Assembly (NCBI GenBank): GCA_027382625.1 | Contig: JAJKFJ010020874.1 | Location: 62,001-126,000 of the forward strand | From: Tetmemena sp. SeJ-2015 | Taxonomy: Eukaryota > Ciliophora > Spirotrichea > Sporadotrichida > Oxytrichidae | Reading direction: 5' to 3' | DNA length: 64,000 nt | Shown here: piece after piece, positions 11,890 through 24,910 of the stretch | How positions within the stretch are numbered: position 1 is the stretch's first letter | How the letters are laid out: each line of letters begins with the position of its first letter | The notes under the pieces: model-generated | What the model saw: the letters and a program-made list of their open reading frames with translations, nothing else | The model's database searches: none | Told to the model about the DNA's origin: nothing | Program-made: the position numbers and the translations under genes

Positions 11890-12539
11890 TGCATAATATA
11901 ATACGAGCTTTGCTCAGTTAAAATTTATTCTTAAGCGAATTCTCGCCTAAATTGATCTGCCTTTTGTTGAAAGCTTAAGATTCCTCGAGTTCTTGCATTT
12001 TAGAAGGAAAGATTAGCAAATTGTCTTAGGAATCAGTTTCATTCTCTGAGAAAGATAAATGTAGTATTAAACTCATCTTTATAATAATTTTGAAGATTCA
12101 TTGTCGCACCTAATTAGGAGCTCTGAGAGTTTTTTAAGGCCTAGTCTCTCACTCAGAATGTGCTCTATCTCCTGCTTTTATTTCTGTTTAGCTTTGGATG
12201 ATCTGCAATTATTTTCCTCAAAGTTCACTATTCATTTATTTAATCACAAATAAGATCCTTACACTTCAGAGTACCTATTTCATAAGGAGATTCCTCAGAT
12301 CACAAGGAAATTCCACTTATTTGTGACTCTGATCCTATTCCTTCTATAGAGAAATAAAGGTTTCTATTTGCTGGGCTATCACTTTTTCAGATTTTAACTA
12401 CGAAGACTACTACTACTGCATTAACAAATTATTTAATTTTTAACCGAATTCCAACAAAAATCTATAGGGCAAAAAGGTTTATGCCCGCTTCACATTGATT
12501 GTATAATGTTTGTGATAAAATTAGTAAAATAAATTTAAA
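11890..12539. other. Intergenic, AT-rich
   Basis: A 650-bp gap between the divergent starts of the kinase gene and the CYB5D1-like gene. I see no conserved reading frame or RNA gene. It should hold both promoters and possibly macronuclear chromosome ends. Confidence 0.5.
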
Positions 12540-13465
12540 ATGAGAGCAAGAATACCAACTCCTCGTTAGTCGGAACCGTCAGTTGAGAAGCAAGCCAAGC
12601 ACCTCCCTCGTCCATATAAACTAAGAAACTACTACCTGCCAACAGAAGTGGCTCTCCATAACACCAAGGATGACTGCTGGGTTTCATTCTACAACTAGGT
12701 GTTCGATTTAACTCAACTTCTGCAAAATAACTTCACGAGTGAGCTATGCGATCCTATTGTGCTTAACGCTGGCACAGACATTTCCCACTGGTTCGATCCC
12801 AACACCAGAGAGGTAAGCACATATCTTCTATTGCATTTCAGTCAAAGCTTTATAAGCTTCTATCATTCTTAAAAATCCCCTATCAAATCATTCAATGCAA
12901 ATATTTTTTTAAAGTATATTCCTTGAGAAAGAAGTTATAACTGAAATTATTTGACTCTAGCTAATTAACTTTATAGCCTCGCACATTTGTTGACCCAGAA
13001 AAAGGAACGACCTCTTACTACTGCCCAACTGGCAGGTATCTGCATATTCCCTCCCCAGAGCCAGACTCCCATCATGACGAGATAGCTTTCAACATCTCCT
13101 GGTGGAAAGATAGCAAGAGTTACATGATTGGAAGACTCACTACTCGCTCCAGAAAGATCAAGATTATAAACATGCTCACTAAGCATGAAGACGTGCTTGA
13201 GTTTAGCAAGTTAATCTTTGAGAAATATTTTGAGGTGGCCTCTGAAGAGTCAATCAATGAAATCCTAGACAGATACCTGGAACTGAATCTGCACTCTGCT
13301 TCATACACCTGGAAGAGACTAGGGAGAGTTCTAGACATGAATAAAACTCTGGCTGAGAACGACATCCCAGACGAAACTGAAGAACTGATAGAGCTGGGGA
13401 TAGATGTGGATGAGTATATCCCAGCCGTTCACTTGTACTTTAACGATGACCTTACTATTGCATGA
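12540..13465 (+). CDS. Cytochrome b5 domain-containing protein 1 (CYB5D1-like)
   Basis: An axonemal cytochrome b5-like haem-binding protein found in ciliated organisms. The ATG at 12540 gives MRARIPTPRQ. The cytochrome b5 part includes YLPTEVALHN, DDCWVSFYNQVFDLT and DISHWFDP (haem-region His). The intron at 12813-12976 (GTAAGC...TATAG) follows NTRE. The second exon has the family-specific continuation: YYCPTGRYLHIP, WWKDSKSYMIGRLT, RKIKIINMLTKHED, HSASYTWKRLG and the terminal AVHLYFNDDLT. It stops at TGA 13463-13465. Length (about 250 residues) and motif order match CYB5D1 of animals and protists. No IES is needed in the second exon. Confidence 0.9.
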
Positions 13466-13606
13466 TTATTTATATATTCAACTATTTGTAATTTAAGCTT
13501 TCAAAAATTAAAATTGGAGGGGTTTGAGTGTCATATTGTAAATGGAGGGGGGTTAAGAGTAGTATAAAAGTGAGGTTAGGGAGATAATAATCATAAATTA
13601 ATTGGA

Positions 13607-16600
13607 ATGCAGGCCGAACGCAACTTCGAAGCTAACTCTCAAAAGCAAACTGATCAAGAAGAAGAACTCAAGCAGGAGCAGGATAACCTAGTACCTTCTT
13701 CTGACAACCAAGTCGCTCTAGTCACAATATACAAATAAAAGGGAGATAATCTATTTTAAACACCAATTTCTTCTTTTTTATATAGATAAAGTTGAAAATT
13801 TATAAGAGGAATAGAATTTGTAAAATAACCTTTTCCAAAAATTAAAGATCCTTAAGAAGATTGCTTTAATTTAGTGAGTGCAGCAGGATGCCCCTGTGGG
13901 AAGCAATGCTGCTTCTGAGTTGATTCAGTAACTCTATCCAATGATGTTGAACTAGAATCAAAATGGGGCTGACTTGTAAGGTGGCTTCTCTCTACCTCTC
14001 CTCCAAAACCTGGGACTATTACCTCTCAACATATAGGCACCTCAGAATCCCTAAGCTCCAGCAGCAGCAAACAACCCTCAACAGACTTCTGCAAAGCAGG
14101 CATCTGCAATGTACAAGGTCCAAGCGAGTCCTCAGACTGTCTTCATTGGAGACATTCCTAGGGATGTTACTCAGGTGGAGCTCTTTGAGTACTTAAGGCA
14201 GCACGTTGGCGCAGACTTCGATATGGTTCTCAAGAGGTAAGAATCGCTTCTTCTAATTCAAATATTATAGACCTCCACTTAAGTTCTTTTACTACGCTTT
14301 CTGCAAGTTCGGTGACCTCTACTTGGGTAAGTTTAAACCTAGACTCGAAAAGGCTTGCTTCGATTCAATTATGTTGATATTTCTTTCTGTTCTCAAAGCT
14401 TAATTAATGTAGCAAGGAAGCTGACCAAGGACATTCGCTTCCCTGAGATAAGAGGCAAGTAGTGCAGAGTGCTGCCCTTTGACAAGGATCTCCATATCCA
14501 CAAGCAAGATCTCAAGGCCTCGCTTTTCATCAAGGGGCTTGCGAAAGTATGTTAGTATTTTAAGAGTGGAAGCACAACGATCTCTATGAGCTTTTCAAGG
14601 AATTTGGGGAGATCTTGAGCGTCAAGGTGTCGATAGATGCAGACCACAGATCTCGAGGTTACGGCTTTATCCAGTACACGAAGGAAGAGGAAGCTCTCAA
14701 GGCCATCTAATTCGTAATTGTTATTCTTAGTTTGATTGTTATAGATTGACGGCAAGGATGTTCGAAGTTTGAAGCCAAGTGTGAGAAGTTTGCCAGCGCC
14801 CTCATAATCTGTGGAGGAGAGGAAAGAAGGTGAAGTTGAAGAACAGAAAGATGAGTCTGAAGACTCTTCTACTTCTCAAAAGATTTCTGTTCAGCCTTAT
14901 CTAAAAAATGACTAGAGACTCACTTCAAAGAACTAGTTCAAAAACCTCTTTGTCAAGCAGTTCCCGGATCCTTCGATCACCGATCAGCAACTCTATGTAA
15001 GAAACCCCTCTCTATGCTTAACTCTTCTCTTTAGGACATGTTTTCTCCCTTTGGAAAAATTGTCAGTGCAGTCGTCATGAAGAAAGGCCAACTCAAGCAA
15101 TTTTAAGATTCTAAAGCTTCTTAATCAGTGGAGGAAGGCAAGGACTCTGCTTCCCTTGATTAAGCTTAGGATCTGTCTGAAAGTGCGGGCTTTGGCTTTG
15201 TGTGTTTCGAGGATGGTGAGAGTGCTCAACGAGCAGTGGAGGAGATGAATGGTTGGGGAGGTGACGGGACTGAGGACAGTGGACTTTACGTGAAAAGAGC
15301 TCTCAAGAAGAAGCAAAGGCAAGAGGAGATCAAGAAGGCTTCAGAAAAGTTCTAAAAATCTATGAAAAAGTTCAATCTCTATGTCAAGAACTTTCCCAGA
15401 ATAATTGATTGTATAACTTGTGTACATTCTCTATAAGATTTCCCCTTGATACGACTGAGGAAGAGCTGAGGAGATACTTTTCGAGGTTTGGTGAGATCAC
15501 GAACGTCAAGATCATGAGGAAAGTACTCTAGAATCCAGAGACTGAGTCTTCTGTGCCTCCAAAAGAGGCGGAAAATACTGGATCTGAGAAAGGTGAGTCT
15601 AGTCAAAACTCACAAATGGAGAAGTCATCTGATTCTGATGCTGTCAAATTCAAGTCAAAAGTTAGAATCTTTGGGGAATCACTTGGTTATGGTTTCGTCA
15701 GCTACAAATCTGCAAGTTAATAAAATATTTGAAACAATTATTCCTTCCATCGTGATAAAAGTTTATAGCCTATAACAGATTGATTTAATATTGATACTTA
15801 TTTAAAACTGCAGATTCAGCATTGAAGGCGAAGTTAGAATCTCGCAACATGCCTTTCAGAGAGAGGATTCTATTCGTGAGTGAGTTCGAATCTAAGCAGG
15901 TGCGTTAGGCTCACTTAGCAGAGATCAGAGACCGTAAAACTTTCGAGCTCTACAAGAAGCAGATCGCGCCTTAAATACCAGCAGCACCTTTGTAAAGACT
16001 TAACTTGGGTCCTTTTGGTGGAGTGTCCTTGGGTCACCTCATTCAGCTCATCTCTGCTTTAAAGTAGAAAGTGTTGATGAATAGGATGCCTCAGTAATCA
16101 AGAAACAACTCAGGCTCAAGGGGCTAGTCAGGTTTTGGTAGAAACAGAGGCTCATCTTATGCTCCTCAGAACAACTACAGGAGAAATCAGAACTTCACTC
16201 ATCATCGTAGGTTCTAATATTAAATTGTACTTCGAAAATTCTTCTTTTGAAGAATATCTTGATTTTTCATTTTTTGAACCCTAAATTGTATTTTTTCTAG
16301 AGTGGCCAGATAAACTAGCATCAGAACTAGAGGTTTTCAAACTTCTAACCTCAAAGAGGACCTGACTTCGGCAATCAAAATCAGCCTCCTTCACAGCAAG
16401 CAGCAGTTGTAGTAGGTAAACTTGCCGCCTCAACAGCCTCCAGTCTTGGGGCAACCTCAGTAGTTCCCTCAAGGCAACTACAGAACATCAATCCACAGCA
16501 GCAACAGCAGTTGCAGCAACAGTAATTGCAGCAACAGCAACCTTTCTACATGATGAATCCTCAAATGCAGCAAGCTATGACTGCTCCTCAACCTCAATTG

Positions 16601-17450
16601 ATACCTCAATTCTAGTAGCAACAGCAGCCTCTTGCAGTTAATCCAGCAAACCTGGCAATGAACTTGAATCCTTCCCAGCCTTTGATGATGGGAGGGGCTC
16701 AGCCTCAGACCAATTCCAACCAGTTGGGAGTGAGCATGATGCCTCCATCAGCTTTGAATCCTCAATTCGTGTGGGGACCTTTGAATGACCACCAGAGAAA
16801 CTACATCAGCACGATCATGCATAGAGACTTCTATCGCTTTGGCATCCGCAACGAGGACATCAACAATGGTCTGCCCACCAATTCCATCTTCAAGAAGGAC
16901 ATCCAGACCATCTAAGATAGCTCAGACTACTTGGAGGCTTCCAGCAGACTGGAGCAGAAAGAAATGATTGCAGAGATACTGATTGAGTGGGTGAACTGCT
17001 TCTTGCAGGATGAGACTCATGCGCCCAAGATCACTGGCATGATAGTCAACCTCAGCGACAGCGACTTTGATCACTGCATCGTCAGCCTTGAGATCTTCAA
17101 ACATAACAACACTACGTTTGTGCTCATTATAGTGTATTCTCAATAAGGTGAAGGAAGCTCTAGCTCTAGTTCAATCAGGTTTGGACAAGTCCAGCTCATC
17201 AAGCAACAACTCGATCCAGGGCAATGACCACAGCGGTACTCTCAATGAGAGCAGCATCCACAGTCAGAGCGCGATCAATGCAGCTCAAGGCAGCAACTCT
17301 TTTGGATTGGGTATTGGAGCAAGTGTGAGCAGCGGACATGCAGGAGCTCATCCCTACAACTTGCCTTTCTTGTCGAATGCGATTCTTGACGATGAGATGG
17401 GCTAGGACGATTCCTCTCATAGAGAGCTAGATTCTTAAGAGTCTATCTGA
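13607..17450 (+). CDS. Poly(A)-binding protein with four RRMs and a C-terminal MLLE domain
   Basis: A cytoplasmic poly(A)-binding protein acting in mRNA stability and translation. The ATG at 13607 opens a Gln/Glu-rich N-terminus. RRM1 begins TVFIGDIPRD, RRM2 has SLFIKGL and SRGYGFIQYT, RRM3 has NLFVKQFPD and GFGFVCFED, and RRM4 has NLYVKNFP, TTEEELRRYFSRFGEI and LGYGFVSYKS. A Gln/Asn/Pro-rich linker follows (about 16480-16780). The C-terminal MLLE (PABC) domain has KEMIAEILIEW, KITGMIVNLSDSD and KVKEALALVQ. The last part is split by an IES (17103-17142). It stops at TGA 17448-17450. Several intron or IES interruptions (around 13740-13880, 14237-14275, 14325-14410, 14715-14745, 15720-15815) were not resolved to the base. 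The acidic N-terminal extension and the inserts inside RRM3 and RRM4 are longer than usual. Confidence 0.88.
17103..17142. other. IES, pointer ATAA
   Basis: A 40-bp insertion inside the MLLE domain. ATAA repeats at 17103 and 17143. Excision joins EIFKHK to VKEALALVQ in frame, the expected MLLE helix. Confidence 0.88.
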
Positions 17451-17711
17451 GGGATTGTGTTTTGAGGCTTCCTTCAACCTTTGCGACTTTGTGATGAATT
17501 TTTTTGAAGTTTGGTTCCGCCTCATCTTGATTAGTAAATTTGTAGACTTTGTGCAACTATTAAGGTAAAAATATGAGCATTAAACTATTGTTGTTGTAGT
17601 ATTTTGAGTAATGGAGTCTTGTGGGGCCTCAGATGTGGGGCCCATTAATGAATTTAATTTTAATTTTTAATTTGCGCTTAATCAATGAATTAATATCCTG
17701 TTACTCTTAAG

Positions 17712-20700
17712 TTTACTATGTGTTCCCAGGAGCGACTCACTCCAGGTTTTCTCACTCTCTAGGTAAGTGGATGCGATAAATATACTTCATCTTCCATTCT
17801 CATCCATTTACTCTTACTTACTTTCTTTTGACTTGAAGATATATTTCTCTTATTTCCTGTTCGACTAACTGGCGAATATAGGGACAGCCTACTTGGCGCA
17901 TGAGACCATGAAGCACTTCAGGGACGTGGCACAAGAGGACCTAGCACTACCACCCAGTCTATGGCAAGTTCCAGGAAGCAGCACTCGATATCAAAGATTA
18001 GGACATCAAGAATTTTCATTATAGGTAGAATACGAATTATTAGAGAAATGTGGAGTGTGCCTGCATTGGATATGAAATTAGCATTCTGAACCTCTGGCAC
18101 GCTATCTTAAATCGCATCTCTTAGCGATCAGGAATTTATTCTATTGACCTCATCTATCCTCCAAGCTTATTCAACTATGTTGAAAAACTCTTCCTAATTA
18201 ATTTTATCTTCATCTTCCTTCTTCTCTATATTCTTAGATATCTAGTTGAATAGTTGCTAGCTGCTATATTGTATGACTAGCATTAGAAATAGGTCATTAA
18301 AATGATTTGACTGTGGGTCTTCAACTTGGAGTAAAAAATGACTACATCATAGGCTGTTAGGCAGTTGAATCAATTGAGCTTTGAAGACGCCTCAGTAATT
18401 GATGCTGACTACCTGATTTGATTCGATCAACCACATAGTACATTGATATAGTGAGGATGCTTCAGTTTGTGCTAGCGACCATAACGGCCCGGCATTACTG
18501 CACCAGTGCGACCACCCTAAGCGTAAGTGATCGTCTTTAAAACTTTAATATGTTAAATTACTACACTATTTTTAGTCTAGTTAAGTATTAAGAAAGAGAG
18601 ATTAGAGTATGTGTTAAGATATGAGTTTAAGATTGAGGAGGCCTGTAATCATATTCTTAGAGATTAATAAGAGAATCTTCTCTAACTTGTAATTCAAGTT
18701 ACCACTCTATATTGATTCATAAACTGTCAATGTTTAATCTGCTCTTTATAGGATGGATGTTCGATATCGTAGCCAACAAGACCAACAGTCTGGATGTGGA
18801 CAAGTTCGACTACCTGCAGAGGGATTCCAAGCACATGGGAATCAAGACTGTCGGCTTTGACTACAATCGTATCATTAAGAACTCAAGAGTCGTCAATCAT
18901 TCAAATATGCTTCATACTTACACTTCTCTGTATTGAGTTTTTAAAATGGGTAGATCTGCTACAACTAGAAGATCTACTATGAACTCTAATAAAACCACAT
19001 CATAAATAGTTTTGTTATTATATGGAGATATCTGCGCAGTCTCTGAAAGTTCGATGTTCCAGCACTATAGTTGAAGTATCTAAGTTGCTCTCAAATAGAA
19101 CACTCTTAACAATCTACAACTGAGTATGCTATGCATTTGGCCGCATGTTCAGTCACTACATGATCGTGGACGCTCTCCTCCTCGCCAACCCCTACTTCAA
19201 GTTCCAGGAGAAGATCTTCGATCCCAAGGCCTACACCCTCCTCACTGATAGTGTCCTCACCCATATCGAGTTCAGTCGCAAACCTGAACTGTAGGCTTCC
19301 AAGGATCTCCTACTCAGACTCAGACACAGAGACCTCTATCGCTTCATCGATCAGAAGATGATCACCTCCAAAGATTTTGGCAAGAGAGTCACTTCTCAAT
19401 ACTATCAACTAATTATTTGAGCTATGATGTCTATATTCTCAGGAGATTGTGAACCACCAAGACGTGAGCAAGTTCGGAGTGGAGTTGAGAGCAGAGGATG
19501 TGATAGTCAGCTTCCACTACCTCAACTGGGGCAAGGGAAACGTAAATCCCCTCAACTCTGTCAAGTTCTACAAGCAAACTGAAAACGAGATAGGTAAGCT
19601 ACGCTCTCTCAATATTCTAAATTCATATTGTGGATAAGATGCACATAGTAAAGGGTGCCTAGCTGTTTGATGTCGTGAAGTCGCTTGAACTGAGGAGTGT
19701 CGATAAAGTTCCAGCTACACAGCAAAAAAGAAAGTTAATACTTAATCTCATCCGATTTTAAAAATGGCTCCATTAAGATTGTGTCATTCCTTTTAGAACT
19801 TACTAATATCACCTATCAAATTCAATTGTTCTTATACATGTGAGTTTATATTGATTGAGCTCCATCTGCTTGTAGACCATGTCTTGGACGTATCTTTTCT
19901 TCCAGAACTGCGTGTCCCCTACATCTTGCCTCAACTGTACTATGTCCTAGCTCTACTGTTGATTGAGGGTATGAGGTTTTTTGAAAGTGCCATTTCCATT
20001 TGCACTCTGAGACTGAGATAGTCTGGTTTAAATTTCCATTGACGTTTGTTCTTACAAATACAAAATTGGTGTATATGTGGAATGGATATATCTTTGGAGT
20101 GGTAAGTGATGAAAGCGATAGATTTGATTTAATTGTATAAATCTGAGTTGGATATCCCCAAATCTTCCTCCGATCTCCCCTTCAGAACCTATATCTTAAA
20201 TTCTAAGCTCTCTCTTTCCCACACTCCCTCTTAAACTTAATTATAGTGACTCTGTACAAGGAAAGGGAAGAAGTGGGTCTATGCTATCCAAAGAACTACG
20301 AAGAATACTATCTCCGAGTTTTCGTCAAGGAAGAAGAAAAGGTAAGTCAAAAAGAAGTAGTAGAGAACTAATTCATCATCATTGACTATAGTTTGAAGCA
20401 GCTAAGCACGCCTTTGCCAATTTTTGCCGTAAATACAAGCAAGAGATTTCTGGCATGACTGATCAGGACCCTAACTTCTCCCCTGAGCCTCTTGCCAGAC
20501 AGTATTCTTCGCAACGTCGTCTGAGCTAGGATAACTACCGCTCACTCTACTCTCAAAATTCAACTGCTCACAAGAGGGAGAGTCTCACTCAAATAGAATC
20601 CTTGGAGCAAAAGGTCAGAGGACAGAGAGGAAACTTAGTAGATGAAGTGGACGCACTTTTGGAGTAAGGGGATGGGGATGCAGTGATCCAGCTGAGACAA

Positions 20701-20772
20701 GTCACTAACAGCAATCATGAAGTCTCTAACTCACAGAACTCGATCAACAAGAGACTAAAATTTGATAACTGA
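17712..20772 (+). CDS. SAMHD1-like HD-domain dNTPase, discontinuous
   Basis: Related to SAMHD1, a dNTP triphosphohydrolase. Family-specific blocks appear in the right order: VFPGATHSRFSHSLG (17725-17760), a GT-AG intron, then TAYLAHETMKHF; DIVANKTNSLDVDKFDYL, KHMGIK and FDYNRIIKNSRV (18735-18900); HYMIVDALLLANPYFKF and DSVLTHIEF (19155-19270); GVELRAEDVIVSFHYLNWGKG; and a Lys/Gln-rich C-terminus ending ...KRLKFDN at TGA 20770-20772. The N-terminal region and the central HD core with its catalytic His-Asp were not found between 17.9 and 18.7 kb. That stretch instead carries an unrelated-looking hydrophobic frame and a short Met-initiated piece at about 18337. So this gene is either scrambled with pieces elsewhere or interrupted by long IESs. 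The start coordinate is only where homology begins. Confidence 0.72.
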
Positions 20773-20779
20773 GCAAGGA

Positions 20780-20984
20780 GACAAACTCTACTGCTAATCT
20801 TAGATTAAGACTTAGGAAGAATACTTAATAAGGAAGATCCAAGTGATTAGAATAAGAGTCACTGCTGCTACTATATTGATGATGTACATAAAGCAACCTT
20901 AAAAGCTTTTAACCGTATCCCATATTGGTACCCCTTCAAAATATATCTCAAGTGAAAGCTAGAAATCAAATTAAGATTAATAGC
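20780..20984. repeat. About 90-bp dispersed repeat, copy 1
   Basis: The stretch around 20890-20984 (CCTTCAAAATATATCTCAAG, then CTAGAAATCAAATTAAGAT) recurs with few changes at about 30800-30890, just outside the right end of the transposon-like element. The rest of this interval shows nothing recognisable. Confidence 0.6.
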
Positions 20985-22012
20985 ATCACTTAATGAGAAG
21001 AATATTGTTTGTAGATTTGAAGAAATAATCTTAGCTTGAGATTAAACACTGATATTCTCCATTTAAGATTATAAATCATTTGCTGAGGGTATCTCTTTAG
21101 CCTGTAATGGTTTCTTGTACTGGCGGTAGAACTTATGGCTTTAAAAAATAAAAATTGAATGTATATATGCAAATATATATATATATATATGGGTTATTCT
21201 TTAGATATTCCTTTTCTTCATTTATTTTGTCATTCTATCTTGTCGTCTCTGGCCCATTCTCCAGCTGTATGTCTTGCGGGTTCAGAAGCTATCTCAAATT
21301 TAAAAATCCTTCAATAAGAAATATACTGACTATCCGTGAGGGGTTTATTCTACCTCAAAATCTAGATCTAAGCCATTTTGATTTTAGTAAGTTGTTACTC
21401 CTTTCATTGGATGTTCTGTAACTGGAGAATCATAACCAGCAGGTTATTTCCTAAAAATTAAGAAATTTGTGGAAATAATTTCAATTATTGGATAAATATT
21501 AATACTTTCTAGAGGGTAAGGAAAAACTAATCAAGATAGAGTTCTTAAAAAAGGATATATATATCAGGCAGCTAGAACAAGATCACTATCAGACTTATTA
21601 TAAATACTAACCTAGTTTACCTTTTAGTTTAAGAGTCTGCACTTTGAACAATTGCTTGTTGAGGGTGAGTCTAGACTCCTGGATGTTTTACGGGAGAGTT
21701 CTGCCTCCTCTTGTTAAAGATCTCGTTCTGAATATTGTTCAAATAGTTATTGGGGCTTGGCTGAGAAGGTGAGTCTCTTTTTTGGGGAGGGATGCATTCC
21801 TTGTCCAGGACGCTTGCCTAGTCTGCTGCAATTCTCCATTATTTTAGCAAAACATTATTGTTGAAAATGCTGTAGTTGTGGATGTAATCGTTGTATATGA
21901 CATTTTATTTAAATTAGCTTTTATTTAAAAAGTAATATATTTAAAATCTCAAGTACTCAATCAGCCAAGTATTTCTTAAGAATAACAAAAAACGAATAAC
22001 TCATCATATTCA

Positions 22013-24067
22013 TCATATAAATAGTATAATTTTCCCATTTTAAATTTTAAAAGGATGTTGATATTAGAAATCTGGGTTTCTTCTTTCAATATTAGTGTTA
22101 GCTTTAGTGTTATTCTTTCTGCGCTTGAGCTTCAATCGGTATTGCTTGATGAAGCAGTAGACCACAATTATCAGTAGAATTGTTATTACAGGTACACTTA
22201 CTCCTACTGCTATTTTCAGAGTTTTACTGCTCCCATCTCCAGAATCTGAAGAGGGTTGCCGATAAATAGTCCCAGTTGTAATATTATACTTCTCGCTAGT
22301 TATAAACACACAATAAATTTAAGAAGATAATTCATTTGATATTTAGAATGTTTAATTCTGTAGTCCCCTAAGCCAATCTTTTGCGAGCTCATGTCGTAAA
22401 CTTAGTAGTAACCTCTCAAGAAATTATCTCCAATCAGCCAATAGTTTATTCTACTGCTACCACCATACCCGTTTTCTTCCATCAGCAGGAATTTGCAACC
22501 AAATTATCCTTTGATTGTTTCCAAGTACTAGAATATATTTAATATCTATAAATTTAAATGTCTCATAATTTAAGAATGGCTGCATTGAGAGCATTTATCC
22601 TCCAAGGGAAAAAGTTATTGTGGGGTAACTGGTATCAAAGCTGTTAGTGCAGGCGCAATTAATGTAGCTAGTATCGTTCCAGCAAGTTCGTCCCTATTTA
22701 ATTACATTCATGATTTGATTGTATTCACTCCCAGGAATGAAAGTCTAAGAAGTGCCTGAGTCCAGAATCGCGTATGTGCTGTTCGTCTGAGAAATGAGAG
22801 TGTCTCCAACAGCTATGTTTCTGAGGCTTATTCTGCAATTATCTGCAGAGGATAGCGACACCCATTACAAAGACCCATAGGTTGAGTCGCTAGGAGTCAA
22901 GTAACAAAAAAGTTAGAATTTAAAAATCAACTCACTCAAAACATATTTTAGGCGCCAAGCCAAAGTCTGGAAGTTTAGCTCATAGTTCCAATAAAAAAAG
23001 TAAAGCCTTTAATGCCAATCTGGCCCTAATTGTAGAGCTATTATACGAATTAATCCTGAGCTCCATTTTTGGACATACAAAGTCCGATCTAGCCGTCAAA
23101 CTCAAAGCTCTAAAAACTATAAGGACAAATTAATATTTACTCGAAATTGGGCCCCATCAAAGACTGAGAGATAGGTGAAATTATTAACAGAGAATTCGCC
23201 ATTATTACCCAAAGAAAAGGTCTCTTTAGCATTTTAACCCATAACATATCCTTTTTGGTACTAAATATAGGAATATGTTGAAGTTTAGAGGTTAATTAAA
23301 AATGATGGGGAATATAAACTTACTGCTGAGCTAATATCACTCTATTTTAAATCTACAAAGGAAGAAGAACTGGAAGTGTCAAATCTTTTACCAGTGCAAT
23401 AGTAAGAAGGGCAACTCAAACTCGGAAGCCAGACAATCTATAAAGTTTTAATTAAAATGGGATAGTTTTATAGAAGAGATATTTTGATAGTTTAAGCTTG
23501 CAAATTATTACTGATGATATGGTATCAAACAAGAAGGTGAATTGTTATTTGGGAGTTCCAATATAAACTTTGCCATAGTATTGAATGTTGTTGTAGTTTT
23601 CCAATTTCATCTCTATTGAGGTCTATTAATTGAGATCTCTCAAAAAATCATTCCTTAAATCTATAATGAGATTTGAGTATCGAGCAACTATTTAAGATTT
23701 AAGTAGAATTAAGTACCCCACCAGGGTATATATAAAAGGCTTTTATATCACCCACTAAAGCATGCCCATAACTGGTGTGACCTGTCACTGATGCTACATA
23801 CTAACCCATAACGATCGAGCAAATATAAAATGGATGCTAACTTACTTTCATCATTTCTATCTCTTGACAAGCTGTTTGGAAGCTAATTCAATCTTCTTCT
23901 GTTTCCAGTTCCCTCTTTTTTATTTAAATCTATCTCAATATAGTCTTTTTTAGGAGCAACCTGCTGTATTTAGATGATGTTCTCATTTTTATTAAAGTTT
24001 TCACATAATGCCATTGATGTCAGAGCTAGAAAGATGATTAGATAGGATGCTTTGTTGGAGTTGAGAT
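22013..24067 (-). CDS. Membrane-anchored aspartyl protease (pepsin family), diverged copy
   Basis: A paralogue of the gene at 38062-40042. It has a hydrophobic N-terminal segment resembling a signal peptide (SYLIIFLALTSMAL), a pepsin fold with the second catalytic motif intact (AILDSGTS), and a C-terminal transmembrane segment followed by basic residues (VPVITILLIIVVYCFIKQY, RLKLKRRK). At the first active site the sequence reads DTISS instead of DTGSS, replacing an essential glycine. Several introns or IESs are shared in position with the other copy. No start ATG is visible in frame. It may be an inactive enzyme or a germline pseudogene; the mostly preserved frames argue that loss is recent or that the product is still made. 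Stop TGA complement 22013-22015. Confidence 0.65.
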
Positions 24068-24282
24068 TAATTGAAAATTGGACGTAAATTAAGATATTAT
24101 CTGGTATTGAAAGGAAATTAATTTCTCATTTGAAGAATATTATTTATTTTTTCACACTAGCAATTTATTATCATAATCTCTCGTATAATTATAGAGATGA
24201 CATGGGAAGATATCTTTTAGATTGTGTGAAGATGATTAAGTTAATTAATTTGCTTGAAGAATAATTATACAATCGCTATACA

Positions 24283-24910
24283 AAAGTTTAATTGGTGAAT
24301 ATTTTAGCTTTTCTAAGATATATAAATACTCCATTAGGGATAAAATGCCTAAGTAAGCTTCCTTGCCTATATGATATGGTAGAAGCTCTCTAATTGAGTT
24401 GCCAGTGTCTAATAGCAAAACTAATTCTCTATTTAATACGTTAGGCTAGAGAAAACTATGGGAATCTCATGTGACCAACCTAGAAGCGATAATGAGAAGA
24501 TATATTGGAGCATTAGATAGTTATAAGGTGTGAACTTGAGAAGTTTTATAGAATTATCTACTAGGAGAACTGAAGAAAAATCTCATTGCAGCTGGATAAA
24601 ATACTATTGACATTGGCTGGAAAAAAAGAGCTAATAAGAATATCATCAAAATATGTTTCTACCGCATAAGAAAAAGCCTTTTATGGCGGAGACCTTCAGT
24701 ACAATCAGAATGAGCACCATGTGTTGCTATTATCACTTGAAACAGGGTTTAGGCTGCCAGTGCAGGAATACAAAATATTTTTATAGCTGAAGAGGGAAGA
24801 GTGAAAACTTTATCTATTAATCATAAGTCAGACTTACCAAATTAGGAGATAGAAAAAAATGAGAGAGCAAATGAGATTTTAAAAAAGGATGTGTTAACGG
24901 CATTTAAAAA
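24283..24910 (+). pseudogene. PP2C phosphatase pseudogene, truncated by the transposon
   Basis: A degenerate copy of the PP2C gene at 40286-41550. Alignable parts include the start region (GGTGAATATTTTAG, but ATG has become ATT), the intron-1 area, AAACTATGGGAATCTCATGTGACC for the KTMEDSHVT region, and AGCTGGATAAAATACTATTGAC. Many frameshifts are present, and catalytic segments such as the DGHGG region are deleted. Similarity stops at about 24905, exactly where the transposon-like terminus begins, so the 3' part is missing. Confidence 0.8.

Noticed and set aside
21155..21421. Programmed +1 frameshifting of the Euplotes kind at the flank frame
   Set aside because: Euplotes uses TGA as Cys and TAA/TAG as stops; here TGA stops and TAA/TAG are Gln. 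A 17-bp indel between the copies explains the frame change.
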